A DNA stretch of 64,000 bases from Microbacterium sp. SSM24 (GCF_025989145.1 NZ_JAPDNQ010000001.1:372001-436000); one strand, 5' to 3'. Shown: positions 10,503 to 20,336, numbered from the stretch's first letter. Notes: a model not told the origin generated them from the letters alone. Numbers and translations: made by a program.

Positions 10503-12644
10503 CTAGTTGAACCTCGTCGGCGGTTCGTAGGGCTCTTCCCGCACGAATGTGGCGCCGAGCACCTGGCGCACGACCGCCTCGCCGTAACGCTGCACGCCGT
10601 CGTTGCGCATCGACGCCACCGGAGGCAGCGGCGGCGCGACCACGGGTGGCACCGGGGCATCGGCAGCGGCATCCGCCGTGTCGTCATCGTCGTCGTCGAC
10701 GGGCTCGATCGAAGGCTCGACGTCGGCCGCGCGCAGCACGTCGCCCTCGCGGGTCGGCGCGAGCGTCGCGACGCGCGCTCGCGCGGCGTCTTCGGGCTCA
10801 TCGTCGACGGCGAACTGCCCGAGCGAGAGCCCGGCCGGACCGGGATCGAGCGGCGGCGCGTCGGCATCGGTCGGAATCGGCGCGACCGCCCACTCGGTCA
10901 CCGGCGCGGCAGCGGCCGGCGCGGACGCGCGGGTCGGGGCCGGACGAGCGGATGCCGACGGTGGTGCCGACGGAGCGGGGGCGCTGGGCGGCCCCGCCGG
11001 GCCGTCGTGCTTCGCGAGATACTTCACGCGGATGCCGAGCACGGCTACGATCGCCTGTCGGAGGTCTTCGCTCGGACCGCCGCCGGCCGCGCGCTGCTTG
11101 AACTTGGCGACGTCGGCCTGGCTCGCGAAAGACAGCGTGAGCACGTCGTCGTCGAGACCGGTGACCTCGGCGTTCGAGGCGAGAAGCCACGACGTGCGAC
11201 TGATGTCTTCGAGCTTCGCGAGCACCTCGGGCCACGCATCGCGCATGCGCTGTGCCGTGACAGGGCCGGACGGCTCGGATGCTGCGACGACTGGTGCGGG
11301 CTCGGGCTCGGTGGCGACGGGCTCGGGCTCGCGCTGCGCGGACACGGGCTCCGGCGCAGGCGGCGTGACCGGCTCGGGCGTGGGCACCTCGACGGCGGCC
11401 GGTGCGGCAGAGGCGGGTGCAGCCGCGGCAGCCGGGGCAGCCGGTCGGGAGGCAGCCGGCGCCGGTCCGCGTTCGACCACGGCGGCGGCGCGCTCGACCG
11501 GCGCGGCGGCGCGCTCGACCGGCGCGGCCGGGGACGCGGCATCCGCTCCCCTCGCCATCACACGGGCGACCATCAGCTCGAGCTGAAGGCGGGGCGAGGT
11601 GGCGCCGGTCATGTCATCGAGCGTCGCGATCACGAGGTCGGCGATGACGGACAGGCGCGCTGTGCCGAACGCGTCGGCTTGACGCTGCATGCGCATGAGG
11701 TCTTCGGCCGAGACGCCGCGCAGCACGGCCGCCGCGCCCTGCCCGGTCGCCGACACGACGATGAGGTCGCGCAGTCGCTCGAGGAGGTCGTCGACGAAGC
11801 GGCGGGGGTCCTGCCCGGTCTGCACGACCCGATCGATCGCCGTGAAGGCCGCAGAGGCGTCGCGTGCGGCGAACGCGTCGACCACCTCGTCGAGCAGCTC
11901 GGCATGCGTGTAGCCCAGGAGCGCGACCGCGCGCTCGTAGCGCACTCTGCCCTCTTCGGACCCTGCGATGAGCTGGTCGAGCAGCGAGAGGGTGTCTCGC
12001 GGCGAGCCGCCGCCGGCACGCACGACGAGGGGGAGCACTCCGGCCTCGACCTCGACGCCCTCCTGCTCGCACAGCGACTGCACGTACTCGAGCATGGCCG
12101 CGGGCGGCACCAGCCGGAACGGGTAGTGGTGCGTGCGGGAGCGGATCGTGCCGATGACCTTCTCGGGCTCGGTGGTGGCGAAGATGAACTTCACATGGTC
12201 GGGAGGCTCTTCGACCAGCTTGAGCAGGGCGTTGAAGCCCTGCGGCGTGACCATGTGCGCCTCGTCGAGGATGAAGATCTTGAAGCGGTCGCGCGCCGGG
12301 GCGAACACCGCCCGCTCACGCAGATCGCGTGCGTCGTCGACGCCGTTGTGACTCGCCGCGTCGATCTCGACGACGTCGAGCGAGCCCCCACCCCCGCGCC
12401 CGAGCTCGACGCAGCTGTCACACGTGCCGCAGGGAGTGTCTGTCGGCCCTTGCGCGCAGTTGAGGCAGCGCGCGAGGATGCGCGCCGAAGTCGTCTTGCC
12501 GCAACCGCGCGGGCCCGAGAACAGATACGCATGGCCGACGCGGTCGCCGCGCAGAGCCGTCATGAGCGGTTCGGTGACCTGCGACTGGCCGATCATCTCG
12601 CCGAACGACTCGGGCCGGTAGCGGCGGTAGAGGGCGGTGGTCAC
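10503..12644 (-). CDS. dnaX: DNA polymerase III subunits gamma and tau
   Basis: Clamp-loader ATPase of the replicative polymerase. I chose the GTG at 12644, giving 713 residues with the usual opening MTTALYRRYRPESF; a GTG two codons earlier is possible. Walker A is GPRGCGKTT (about residues 43-51), a four-cysteine zinc site follows (CLNC ... CGTCDSC), and Walker B is LDEAHM. After the AAA+ collar domains (about residue 370) comes a long Ala/Pro/Glu-rich low-complexity linker, then a C-terminal part with the tau-like WPEVLAKLEDISRTSW motif. No slippery A-run for programmed frameshifting is evident. recR follows directly. Confidence 0.96.
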   Translation of the reverse strand: MTTALYRRYRPESFGEMIGQSQVTEPLMTALRGDRVGHAYLFSGPRGCGKTTSARILARCLNCAQGPTDTPCGTCDSCVELGRGGGGSLDVVEIDAASHNGVDDARDLRERAVFAPARDRFKIFILDEAHMVTPQGFNALLKLVEEPPDHVKFIFATTEPEKVIGTIRSRTHHYPFRLVPPAAMLEYVQSLCEQEGVEVEAGVLPLVVRAGGGSPRDTLSLLDQLIAGSEEGRVRYERAVALLGYTHAELLDEVVDAFAARDASAAFTAIDRVVQTGQDPRRFVDDLLERLRDLIVVSATGQGAAAVLRGVSAEDLMRMQRQADAFGTARLSVIADLVIATLDDMTGATSPRLQLELMVARVMARGADAASPAAPVERAAAPVERAAAVVERGPAPAASRPAAPAAAAAPASAAPAAVEVPTPEPVTPPAPEPVSAQREPEPVATEPEPAPVVAASEPSGPVTAQRMRDAWPEVLAKLEDISRTSWLLASNAEVTGLDDDVLTLSFASQADVAKFKQRAAGGGPSEDLRQAIVAVLGIRVKYLAKHDGPAGPPSAPAPSAPPSASARPAPTRASAPAAAAPVTEWAVAPIPTDADAPPLDPGPAGLSLGQFAVDDEPEDAARARVATLAPTREGDVLRAADVEPSIEPVDDDDDDTADAAADAPVPPVVAPPLPPVASMRNDGVQRYGEAVVRQVLGATFVREEPYEPPTRFN

Positions 12645-12684
12645 CCCCACAGCCTACGGCGAACGACCGACATCCGACCCCTGC

Positions 12685-15204
12685 TCACAGTGCGTCCGCA
12701 CCGTGTTCGAGGTCCGCCACCCCGACGATGATCGGAATCGACGAGGTGACCGTGGGCACCGAGGCCGACAGGTACGAGCCGTCCTCCCGCTGCACGTCGG
12801 TCAGCTGCCTCAGGGTCGGCCGTCCGGCGATGACGGGGCCCTGGCCGCGGAGGGGCACCACGACCTCTTCTCCGGCGCCGACGACGTAGCCGGTGCCGCG
12901 GACGCTGAAGCCGACCGGGTCGCCGTCGGATGCTGCGACGCGCAGCTCCTCGCGGGTGATGGTGATCTGCAGGCGGGTGCCGTGCCAGTGCAGCACGAAG
13001 CCGAGCTCGGGCCAGTCGGCGGGCAGGCGCGGGTCGAACGAGAGCTCGCCGAAGTGGTCGCGCATGCCGCCGAAGCCCGATACGAGCGCGGTCCACACGC
13101 CGCCGGCGGAGGCCACATGGACGCCGTCCGAGGCGTTGTGGTGCAGGTCGGCGAGGTCGACGAAGATCGACTGGCGGAAGTACTCCAGCGCGAGGTCCTG
13201 ATAGCCGACCTCGGCGGCGAGGATCGACTGCACGACCGCCGACAGCGTCGAGTCGCCGGTGGTCAGCGGGTCGTAGTACTCGAAGTCGGCCAGCTTGTCC
13301 TCGTCGGAGAAGTGGTTGCCCTGCAGGAAGAGCGCGAGCACCACATCGGCCTGCTTGAGCACCTGGTACCGGTAGATCACCAGCGGGTGGAAGTGCAGCA
13401 GCAGCGGATGCTTGTCGGCAGGGGTGTTCTCGAGGTCCCAGATCTCGCGCTCGAGGAACACGTGGTCCTGCGGGTGGATGCCCAGCGCCGAGCTGAACGG
13501 GATGTGCATCGCCTCGGCGGCGCGCTCCCAGCCCTCCGGCTCCGCCGGGTCCAGGCCGAGCCGGTCGACCATCTTGCGGTAGTCCTCGCCGTCGAGCTCC
13601 GCCATCTCGCGCACCGTGCGTGCGGCGAAGCGGAGGTTGAACCGCGCCATCACGTTGGTGAACAGGTTGTCGTTGACGACGGTGGTGTACTCGTCGGGAC
13701 CGGTCACGCCGTGGATGTGGAAGGTCTCCTCCCCCGCCCCGTCGACCTGTCGCCAGAACCCGAGAGTCGCCCACAGCCTCGCGGTCTCGACCGCGATGTC
13801 CACGCCCTCGCGGTGGAGGAACTCGACGTCGCCGGTCGAGCGCACGTACTTCGCCAGCGCGAAGCTGACGTCGGCGTTGATGTGGTACTGCGCGGTGCCT
13901 GCGGCGTAGTACGCGGATGCCTCTTCCCCGTTGATCGTCCGCCACGGGAACAGCGCACCGTGCTCGTTGAGCTGGTACGCGCGCTTGCGGGCCGCCGGCA
14001 GCATCAGATACCGCATCCGCAGCGCGTTGCGGGCCCACAGCGGGGTCGTGTACGCGAGGAACGGGAGCACGTAGATCTCGGTGTCCCAGAAGTAGTGGCC
14101 GCTGTAGCCCGAGCCGGTCATGCCCTTCGCGGGAACACCCTGGCCGTCGGCGCGCGCCGACGCCTGCGCGAGCTGGAAGAGGCACCACCGCGTCGCCTGC
14201 TGCAGATCGTCGTGGCCGCCGATGCGCACGTCCGAGCGCTCCCAGAAGCCGTCGAGCCATGCCCGCTGCGCGGCGAAGAGCGCCGGCACGCCGAGTCCGC
14301 GGGCGCGGTCCAGCGCGCGGCGGCCGCGGTCGACGATCTCGCGGGCCGGTACGCCGCGCGACGTGTGGTAGCTGACGATCTTCGTGACGCGGGTCGGAAC
14401 GCCCGCCTTCGCCTGCACGCGGAAGACGTTCTTCGCGATGTCCTGCTCGCAGAGGTACCGCGAGTCGTACTCGTTGTCGGTCTCGATGGCGTGGTCGGCC
14501 ACCACGGCGATCGTCATGCCGGACTCGGCCGCGCGGTACGACAGGGCCGACCGGTCGCCGTCCTGCCAGTACTCCTGCGGCTCGAGCACGCGCTCGTGGA
14601 GCTTCTCGGTCTTGCGCGGGTCGAATCCCGCCCGCTTCGGGCTGGCGGGCATTCCCCCGTAGACGTCCTCGCCATCCTGGCGGTTGAGCATCTGGCAGTT
14701 GATCGTGACCGGGGCGTCGGCGTTGAGGACCGTGACGTCGACCGTCATGACCGCGAGGTGCTTCTCTTCGAACGACACCATGCGCTCGAAGTCGATCCGC
14801 ACGTCCTTGCCCGACGGCGTCACCCACAGGATGTGGCGGCGCAGCACGCCGTCGCGCATGTCGAGGACCCGCTCGTACTCGCGCACGTCCGCGAGGTCGA
14901 GCGAGAGCGGCTCGTCGTCGACGTAGACCCGCATCACCTTCGCGTCGGGCGCGTTGATGATCGTCTGACCGACCTCGGCGAACCCGTACGCCTGCTCGGC
15001 GTGACGGATCGGGAACGTCTCGTGGAACCCGTTGACGAAGGTGCCGTGCTCCTGCGCGTGACGGCCCTCGGGATGATTGCCCCGCATTCCGAGGTAGCCG
15101 TTGCCCACGGCGAACAGCGTCTCGGTGACGCCGACATCCTCGAGATCGAACTCGGTCTCGACCAGACGCCACGGGTCGACGGGGAAGCGATCGCGATCGA
15201 TCAT
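12685..15204 (-). CDS. Glycoside hydrolase family 65 disaccharide phosphorylase
   Basis: An 839-residue GH65 enzyme. The family phosphorolyses alpha-glucosyl disaccharides (maltose, trehalose, kojibiose) to beta-glucose 1-phosphate plus glucose, or hydrolyses them. The N-terminal beta-sandwich opens with FAVGNGYLGMRGNHPEG; the (alpha/alpha)6 barrel has HYFWDTEIY and the general-acid motif VTGPDEYTTVVND. The ATG overlaps the stop of the upstream beta-phosphoglucomutase gene (ATGA). That partner consumes beta-glucose 1-phosphate, supporting a phosphorylase over a hydrolase. Which disaccharide is used cannot be read from sequence; maltose or trehalose is most likely. Confidence 0.9.
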   Translation of the reverse strand: MIDRDRFPVDPWRLVETEFDLEDVGVTETLFAVGNGYLGMRGNHPEGRHAQEHGTFVNGFHETFPIRHAEQAYGFAEVGQTIINAPDAKVMRVYVDDEPLSLDLADVREYERVLDMRDGVLRRHILWVTPSGKDVRIDFERMVSFEEKHLAVMTVDVTVLNADAPVTINCQMLNRQDGEDVYGGMPASPKRAGFDPRKTEKLHERVLEPQEYWQDGDRSALSYRAAESGMTIAVVADHAIETDNEYDSRYLCEQDIAKNVFRVQAKAGVPTRVTKIVSYHTSRGVPAREIVDRGRRALDRARGLGVPALFAAQRAWLDGFWERSDVRIGGHDDLQQATRWCLFQLAQASARADGQGVPAKGMTGSGYSGHYFWDTEIYVLPFLAYTTPLWARNALRMRYLMLPAARKRAYQLNEHGALFPWRTINGEEASAYYAAGTAQYHINADVSFALAKYVRSTGDVEFLHREGVDIAVETARLWATLGFWRQVDGAGEETFHIHGVTGPDEYTTVVNDNLFTNVMARFNLRFAARTVREMAELDGEDYRKMVDRLGLDPAEPEGWERAAEAMHIPFSSALGIHPQDHVFLEREIWDLENTPADKHPLLLHFHPLVIYRYQVLKQADVVLALFLQGNHFSDEDKLADFEYYDPLTTGDSTLSAVVQSILAAEVGYQDLALEYFRQSIFVDLADLHHNASDGVHVASAGGVWTALVSGFGGMRDHFGELSFDPRLPADWPELGFVLHWHGTRLQITITREELRVAASDGDPVGFSVRGTGYVVGAGEEVVVPLRGQGPVIAGRPTLRQLTDVQREDGSYLSASVPTVTSSIPIIVGVADLEHGADAL

Positions 15205-15965
15205 GCGGTGGGCTCCTCGGAGGTTTCGGTGGGTGCGGCGACGAACTCCGCTAGATCTTTGACCACGATGTGGGCTCCGACATGACGCAGCGCCTCATCT
15301 CCGGCTCCGCGATCGACGCCGACGACGAGGGAGAACTCCCCCGCGACAGCCGACGCCACACCGCTGAGGGCGTCTTCGACGGCCGCGCTGCGGCCGGGTT
15401 CGACGCCGAGCATGCGCGCCGCCTCGACGAACACGTCGGGCGCGGGCTTGGATGCGAGGTGGTCGCGCTCGGCGATGACGCCGTCCATCACGACGGCGAA
15501 GCGGTCGCGGATGCCGGCCGCGCGCAGGACCTCTTCGGCGTTCTTGGAGCTCGACACGACCGCGACGGTCGTGCCTGCTGCGGCGAGCGCGTCCAGCAGG
15601 GCGAGCGAGCCCGGGTACGGCGCGATCCCCTCGGCGCGCAGCACGCGCTCGAACACGACGTTCTTGCGGTTGCCGATGCCGCACACGGTGTCGGCGGTGA
15701 CGGGGTCCGACGGGTCGCCCCACGGCACCTCGACGTCGCGCGAGCGCAGCAGCGCGGCGACGCCGTCATAGCGTTTCTTGCCGTCGAGGTGGTCGAAGTA
15801 GTCGCGCTCCGTGTAGGGCGGACTGATCTCCCACGCGGTGAAGAGCTCGGTGAACATCGACTCCCACGCGTGCATGTGCACTTCCGCGGTGGGCGTCAGC
15901 ACGCCGTCCAGATCGAACAGCACGGCGTCGTAGTCGGTGAGATCGGGCAGGGATTCCATCGTCAC
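15201..15965 (-). CDS. pgmB: Beta-phosphoglucomutase (HAD superfamily)
   Basis: A 254-residue HAD-fold phosphotransferase expected to convert beta-glucose 1-phosphate to glucose 6-phosphate. Motif I is DLDGVL near residue 17, with Asp nucleophile and Asp general acid; motif II is VVSSSKNAEEVL; the lysine of motif III is in KPAPDVFVEAARMLGV; motif IV is AAVEDALSGV. The helical cap between motifs I and II has HAWESMFTELF. It is the first gene of an ATGA-coupled pair with the GH65 phosphorylase, which makes its substrate. Start ATG at 15965; an in-frame GTG near 15993 would add about ten residues. Confidence 0.9.
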   Translation of the reverse strand: MTMESLPDLTDYDAVLFDLDGVLTPTAEVHMHAWESMFTELFTAWEISPPYTERDYFDHLDGKKRYDGVAALLRSRDVEVPWGDPSDPVTADTVCGIGNRKNVVFERVLRAEGIAPYPGSLALLDALAAAGTTVAVVSSSKNAEEVLRAAGIRDRFAVVMDGVIAERDHLASKPAPDVFVEAARMLGVEPGRSAAVEDALSGVASAVAGEFSLVVGVDRGAGDEALRHVGAHIVVKDLAEFVAAPTETSEEPTA

Positions 15966-15989
15966 GTGTCCAGCGTAACGAGCCTGCGC

Positions 15990-17216
15990 TCATGCGCGGG
16001 AGACGGCGAGTGTCTGTCGGGCGATCTCCAGCTCCTCGTCGGTCGGCACGACGAGGACGGTCACGGCCGAGGCATCCGTCGATATCTTCCGGATGCCGCG
16101 AGCCGAAGCCAGATTGCGCGCTTCGTCGACCTCGACCCCGGCGAAGCCGAGGGTCTCGAGAGCGCGGGCGCGCACCTGCGGCGCGTTCTCTCCCACGCCG
16201 GCCGTGAAGGAGATGACGTCGGCGCCGCCGAGCTGGGCGAGGTAGGCGCCGGCGTAGGCGCGCAGCCGGTGGACGTACACCTCGAACGCGAGGCGGGCCT
16301 GCGCATCGCCGCCTTCGATCGCCGCGCGGATGTCGCGCAGGTCGGCGGATCCGGCGAGGCCCAGCATGCCGCTGCGCTTGTTGAGGAGATCGTCGAGCTG
16401 GTCGATCGTCATGCCCTCGCGACGAGCGAGGTGTAAGAGCACGGCGGGGTCGAGGTCACCCGACCGCGTGCCCATCACGAGCCCTTCGAGCGGTGTGAGC
16501 CCCATCGACGTGTCGATCGAGCGACCGCCGTCGATCGCCGTCACCGACGCGCCGTTTCCGAGGTGGAAGACGATCTGCTTGAGCGCGGCCAGCGGTCGGC
16601 CGACGAATGCCGCCGCCGCTTCGCTCACGAACTTGTGCGACGTCCCGTGGAAGCCGTAGCGACGGATCCGGTGGGCTGCGGCCAGCTTCGCGTCGATCGC
16701 GTAGGTGTACGCCTCCGGTGCGAGCGTCTGATGGAACGCGGTGTCGAAGACCGCGACGTGAGGCACGTCGCCGAAGGTCTCCCGCGCTGCCACGATTCCG
16801 GCGAGATTCGCGGGGTTGTGCAGCGGCGCCAGCACCGACAGCTCGTCGATGTTGATCTCGACCAGGGGCGTGATGAGGGTCGGCTCGAAGAACCGCGCAC
16901 CACCGTGCACGACCCGGTGCCCCACGGCCACCGGCGGGTGCTCGTCGAGCGAGGGTCCGTCTGCGGCGAAGGCGTCGAGCATCACCCGGAAGCCCGCCGT
17001 GTGATCGGGGATCGGCAGTTCGCGGGTGTAGCTCGCGTCCGTGAACGTCGCGCCGCCGCCGTCGGGCGCGGGGGCCTTGACGGTGTGCGTCGCACGCCCC
17101 ATCGGCTCGCCGATGCGCTCGACGAGGCCCGACGCGAGGGTGGTCTCGGCATCCATGTCGATCAGCTGGTACTTGAACGACGACGATCCGGAGTTGACGA
17201 CCAGCACGGGTGTCAT
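15990..17216 (-). CDS. ackA: Acetate kinase
   Basis: A 408-residue ASKHA-fold kinase that makes ATP and acetate from acetyl phosphate, or the reverse. Diagnostic blocks are LVVNSGSSSFKYQL at the N-terminus, VGHRVVHGGARFF (with the conserved arginine), FHGTSHKFV, and the phosphate loop HLGNGASVTAIDGG. Length is typical. Its ATG overlaps the pta stop codon by ATGA, so the two are translationally coupled and form the Pta-AckA acetate overflow/assimilation route. Confidence 0.97.
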   Translation of the reverse strand: MTPVLVVNSGSSSFKYQLIDMDAETTLASGLVERIGEPMGRATHTVKAPAPDGGGATFTDASYTRELPIPDHTAGFRVMLDAFAADGPSLDEHPPVAVGHRVVHGGARFFEPTLITPLVEINIDELSVLAPLHNPANLAGIVAARETFGDVPHVAVFDTAFHQTLAPEAYTYAIDAKLAAAHRIRRYGFHGTSHKFVSEAAAAFVGRPLAALKQIVFHLGNGASVTAIDGGRSIDTSMGLTPLEGLVMGTRSGDLDPAVLLHLARREGMTIDQLDDLLNKRSGMLGLAGSADLRDIRAAIEGGDAQARLAFEVYVHRLRAYAGAYLAQLGGADVISFTAGVGENAPQVRARALETLGFAGVEVDEARNLASARGIRKISTDASAVTVLVVPTDEELEIARQTLAVSRA

Positions 17217-19357
17217 GCGGATGCCTCTCCCTGCGCCTGGATCGCGGTGATGGCGATGGTGTTGACGATGTCATCCACGAGCGCACCCCGGGAGAGATCG
17301 TTGATCGGCTTGTTGAGCCCCTGCAGAACGGGACCGATCGCCACGGCGCCGGCGGAGCGCTGCACCGCCTTGTATGTGTTGTTGCCGGTGTTGAGGTCGG
17401 GGAACACGAAGACCGTCGCGCGGCCGGCGACCTGAGAGCCGGGCATCTTCGCGGCGGCGACGGCGGCATCCGCTGCCGCGTCGTACTGGATCGGCCCCTC
17501 CACGAGGAGCTCAGGCGCCCGCTCCCGCACGAGAGCGGTCGCCACCCTCACCTTCTCGACCTCGGCACCCGACCCCGACTCTCCGGTCGAGTACGACAGC
17601 ATCGCGATGCGCGGGTCGATGCCGAACTGCGCCGCCGTCGCGGCTGACGAGACGGCGATGTCGGCGAGCTGCTCGCTCGTCGGGTCGGGGATGACCGCGC
17701 AGTCGCCGTAGACCAGCACGCGATCGGCGAGGGCCATGAGGAACACGCTCGAGACGACCGAGACCCCGGGTCGCGTCTTGATGATCTCGAACGCGGGCCG
17801 GATCGTGTGGGCCGTGGTGTGCGCGGCACCCGACACCATCCCGTCGGCGAGCCCGAGGTGCACCATGAGAGTGCCGAAGTACGACACATCGGTCACCGTG
17901 TCGGACGCCTGGGCGAGCGTGACGCCCTTGTGCGACCGCAGACGTGCGTACTCCTCGGCGAACTTGTGGACGTGCACGGCGTCGAACGGCGACAGCACCT
18001 CGGCGGCCTGGATGTCGATGCCGAGCTCGACCGCGCGGGCGCGCACCTCGAACGGCTCGCCGAGGATCGTGAGATCGGCGATGCCGCGCTTGAGCACCGT
18101 TGCGGCCGCCCGCAGCACGCGATCGTCGTCTCCCTCGGGGAGCACGATGCGCTTGCGCTCGGTGCGCGCACGCTCGATCAGCTGGAACTCGAACATGAGC
18201 GGCGTCACGACGGTGGCGCGCGCAACGCCGAACGACTCCAGAAGCTCGTCGGTGTCGACGTTCTGCTCGAACAGCGCGAGCGCGGTGTCGTAGCGGCGCT
18301 GCGAGTCGGCGGCGAGGCGTCCGCGCGTGCTCATGATGCGCACGGCCGTCTCGTATGTGCCGAGCTCCGTCGTGATGATCGGCACGTTCGAGCCCAGGCC
18401 GTCCAGCAGCCGCATGACCGGCTCGGGCAGCTCGAAGCCGCCGTTGAGCACGATCCCCGAGATCGACGGGAACGTGCCGGATGCGTTCGCGAGGAGCGTC
18501 GCCAGCAGCACCTCGGACCGGTCGGCGGGGATGATCACGACGGCGCCTTCGAGCAGCCGGGGCAGCACGTTGACCATCGACATTCCGGCGACCACGACAC
18601 CCAGCGCCTCGCGCGTGAGCCGATCGGGGTCGCCGGCGAGCAGCTCGCCCTCGACGGCGCGCATGATGCCGCGGATCGACGGGGCTACGAGGTAGCGGTC
18701 CTCCGGGACCGCCCACACCGGGATGCGTGCGGCCGACGGCGCACCAGATGCCTCGAGCGACCGACGGATCGCCGCGATCGTGTCGTTCGCATGGTCGGGC
18801 TCGGTGCGGTTCGCGACGACCGCGAACAGCTCCGCGCGGCCGTGGGCGAGCTCCGTGAGTGCGAGGTCGGCGATCTGGCCCATCTCATCGGCCGTGCGCG
18901 GGAGCGAGGATCCGAGCTGCTCGGGCTGCGTCTGGCCCTGCGCCGAGCGACCGCCGAGCACGAGCAGCACGGGCGCACCGAGGTTCGCCGCGATGCGGGC
19001 GTTGTAGGCGAGCTCGGCGGGGCTCCCGACGTCGGTGTAGTCGCTCCCGAGCACCACGACCGCGTCGCACTGGGCCTCGACGGCTTTGTAGCGCTCGACG
19101 ATGGCCGCGAGCGCGGCATCCGGATCATGGCGCACGTCGTCGTAGGTGACGCCGATGCACTCGTCGTAGGGCAGGTCGACGCCGTCGTGGTCGAGCAGCA
19201 TCTCGAGCACGTAGTCGCGCTCGACCGTGGAGCGGGCGATCGCCCGGAACACGCCCACACGCGGCGTCGCGTGGCTCAGGGCGTCGAGCACGCCGAGCGC
19301 GACCGTGGACTTCCCCGAGTGACCTTCCGCCGACGTGATGAAGATGCTCCGTGCCAC
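17213..19357 (-). CDS. pta: Phosphate acetyltransferase (long form)
   Basis: A 714-residue enzyme interconverting acetyl-CoA and acetyl phosphate. It is the long three-domain form: an N-terminal P-loop-like BioD/CobB-type domain (SAEGHSGKSTVALGVL at about residues 9-24), a DRTGG domain in the middle (about 210-320), and the catalytic PTA/PTB domain in the last about 320 residues (RIVLPEGDDDRVLRAA through ALRIAMLSYSTGESGSG-like motifs and VFPDLNTGNNTYKAVQR). Start is GTG. It is divergent from the NudK-like gene with only about 40 bases between. Confidence 0.97.
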   Translation of the reverse strand: MARSIFITSAEGHSGKSTVALGVLDALSHATPRVGVFRAIARSTVERDYVLEMLLDHDGVDLPYDECIGVTYDDVRHDPDAALAAIVERYKAVEAQCDAVVVLGSDYTDVGSPAELAYNARIAANLGAPVLLVLGGRSAQGQTQPEQLGSSLPRTADEMGQIADLALTELAHGRAELFAVVANRTEPDHANDTIAAIRRSLEASGAPSAARIPVWAVPEDRYLVAPSIRGIMRAVEGELLAGDPDRLTREALGVVVAGMSMVNVLPRLLEGAVVIIPADRSEVLLATLLANASGTFPSISGIVLNGGFELPEPVMRLLDGLGSNVPIITTELGTYETAVRIMSTRGRLAADSQRRYDTALALFEQNVDTDELLESFGVARATVVTPLMFEFQLIERARTERKRIVLPEGDDDRVLRAAATVLKRGIADLTILGEPFEVRARAVELGIDIQAAEVLSPFDAVHVHKFAEEYARLRSHKGVTLAQASDTVTDVSYFGTLMVHLGLADGMVSGAAHTTAHTIRPAFEIIKTRPGVSVVSSVFLMALADRVLVYGDCAVIPDPTSEQLADIAVSSAATAAQFGIDPRIAMLSYSTGESGSGAEVEKVRVATALVRERAPELLVEGPIQYDAAADAAVAAAKMPGSQVAGRATVFVFPDLNTGNNTYKAVQRSAGAVAIGPVLQGLNKPINDLSRGALVDDIVNTIAITAIQAQGEASA

Positions 19358-19397
19358 GACTCCAGCCTACGGGCGCGGGCGCGGCTACGCTCGGGAG

Positions 19398-20078
19398 ATG
19401 GATGCCGCCCGCCCCGGAATCGAGGTCCCCGACCATCGCGGCCGCACCGGTCTCGACCGCGCCGGACGCGATCTCGAGCGGAACCCCGATGTGCGCGTGA
19501 TCGATGTCGAGGTGCTCGCCGCCGCATGGCACGTGCTGCGGCGAACGACGCTGGAGTACCGCGATCCGAGCGGCGAGTGGGAGGTCCAGCAACGCGAGAC
19601 GTACGACCGGGGCAACGGCGCGACGGTGCTCCTGTACGACGCCGAGCGGCGCCGCGTGCTGCTCACGCGTCAGTTCCGCTATCCCGTCTACGTGAACGAC
19701 CACCCCGACGGGATGCTGATCGAGACCGCCGCCGGACTGCTCGACGCGGATGACCCGGCGACGGCGATCCGACGCGAGGCCGCGGAGGAGACCGGGGTCG
19801 AGATCGGCGCGCTGGAGCACGTGTGGGACGTGTTCATGAGCCCGGGCTCCGTCACCGAGCGACTGCACTTCTTCGCGGCGCCGTACGACAGCGGCGCGGG
19901 GGTGGGCGATCGCGGCGGCCTGGCCGAGGAGGGCGAGCACATCGAACTCGTCGAGCTCGACATCGATGACGCGCTCGACCTGGTGCGCAGCGGGGACATC
20001 CAGGACGCGAAGACCATCATGCTGCTGCAATGGGCGGTGCTCGACGGCCCCTTCGCTGCCGGCGCCCGGAAAAAGTAA
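19398..20078 (+). CDS. NudK-like Nudix hydrolase
   Basis: A 226-residue Nudix hydrolase. From residue about 60 it follows the GDP-mannose/ADP-ribose pyrophosphatase pattern of NudK: VLLTRQFRYPVYVN, then the Nudix helix GLLDADDPATAIRREAAEETG, then FMSPGSVTERLHFF and DAKTIMLLQWAVL. One acidic position of the Nudix box is Asp rather than Glu. The start ATG at 19398 directly abuts GGGAG; an upstream in-frame ATG at 19335 would run into the pta promoter side and is less likely. The stop precedes, in convergent orientation, the 3' end of the SRP RNA. Confidence 0.85.
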   Translation: MDAARPGIEVPDHRGRTGLDRAGRDLERNPDVRVIDVEVLAAAWHVLRRTTLEYRDPSGEWEVQQRETYDRGNGATVLLYDAERRRVLLTRQFRYPVYVNDHPDGMLIETAAGLLDADDPATAIRREAAEETGVEIGALEHVWDVFMSPGSVTERLHFFAAPYDSGAGVGDRGGLAEEGEHIELVELDIDDALDLVRSGDIQDAKTIMLLQWAVLDGPFAAGARKK

Positions 20079-20168
20079 GACTCTCCGCGAACCCGGCAGA
20101 GCCCGGTTACCCTTGCTACGTTTCCGTCCTGGGGGAGTTGGCCTGGATGCCGCCTCGCGGAGAGCTGC
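20079..20168 (-). ncRNA. ffs: Signal recognition particle RNA (small bacterial type)
   Basis: The minus strand carries the SRP RNA domain IV core: CCAGGACGGAAACGTAGCA followed by AGGGTAACC, in which ACG-GAAA-CGT makes a GNRA tetraloop stem and AGCA gives the asymmetric loop that binds Ffh. The ends pair perfectly: ten bases at 20155-20164 with 20081-20090 (CTCTCCGCGA on the RNA strand with its complement). The hairpin is about 90 nt, the size of 4.5S RNA. It binds Ffh to deliver membrane proteins. Exact ends are estimated from the closing stem. No protein frame competes for it. Confidence 0.88.
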
Positions 20169-20336
20169 CCTCAGTCTAGCCCGCACTGCGGACAGGTCCG
20201 AATCCGATCGTGCCGCCGGTGAACCTGAGACGCGCCCCCAGCGTTCTCCCAGTGCCGGGGCGTCCGCCCCGCGATTAGGATCGGGACAGACGCGCGATGA
20301 GGCGCCCTGGAGCCGGCGCCACCCGAGGAGGCCGCA

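Noticed and set aside
9879-15285. Very long plus-strand frames opposite recR-dnaX and GH65
   Set aside because: They mirror the codon structure of real genes on the other strand and have no recognisable domains or ribosome sites.
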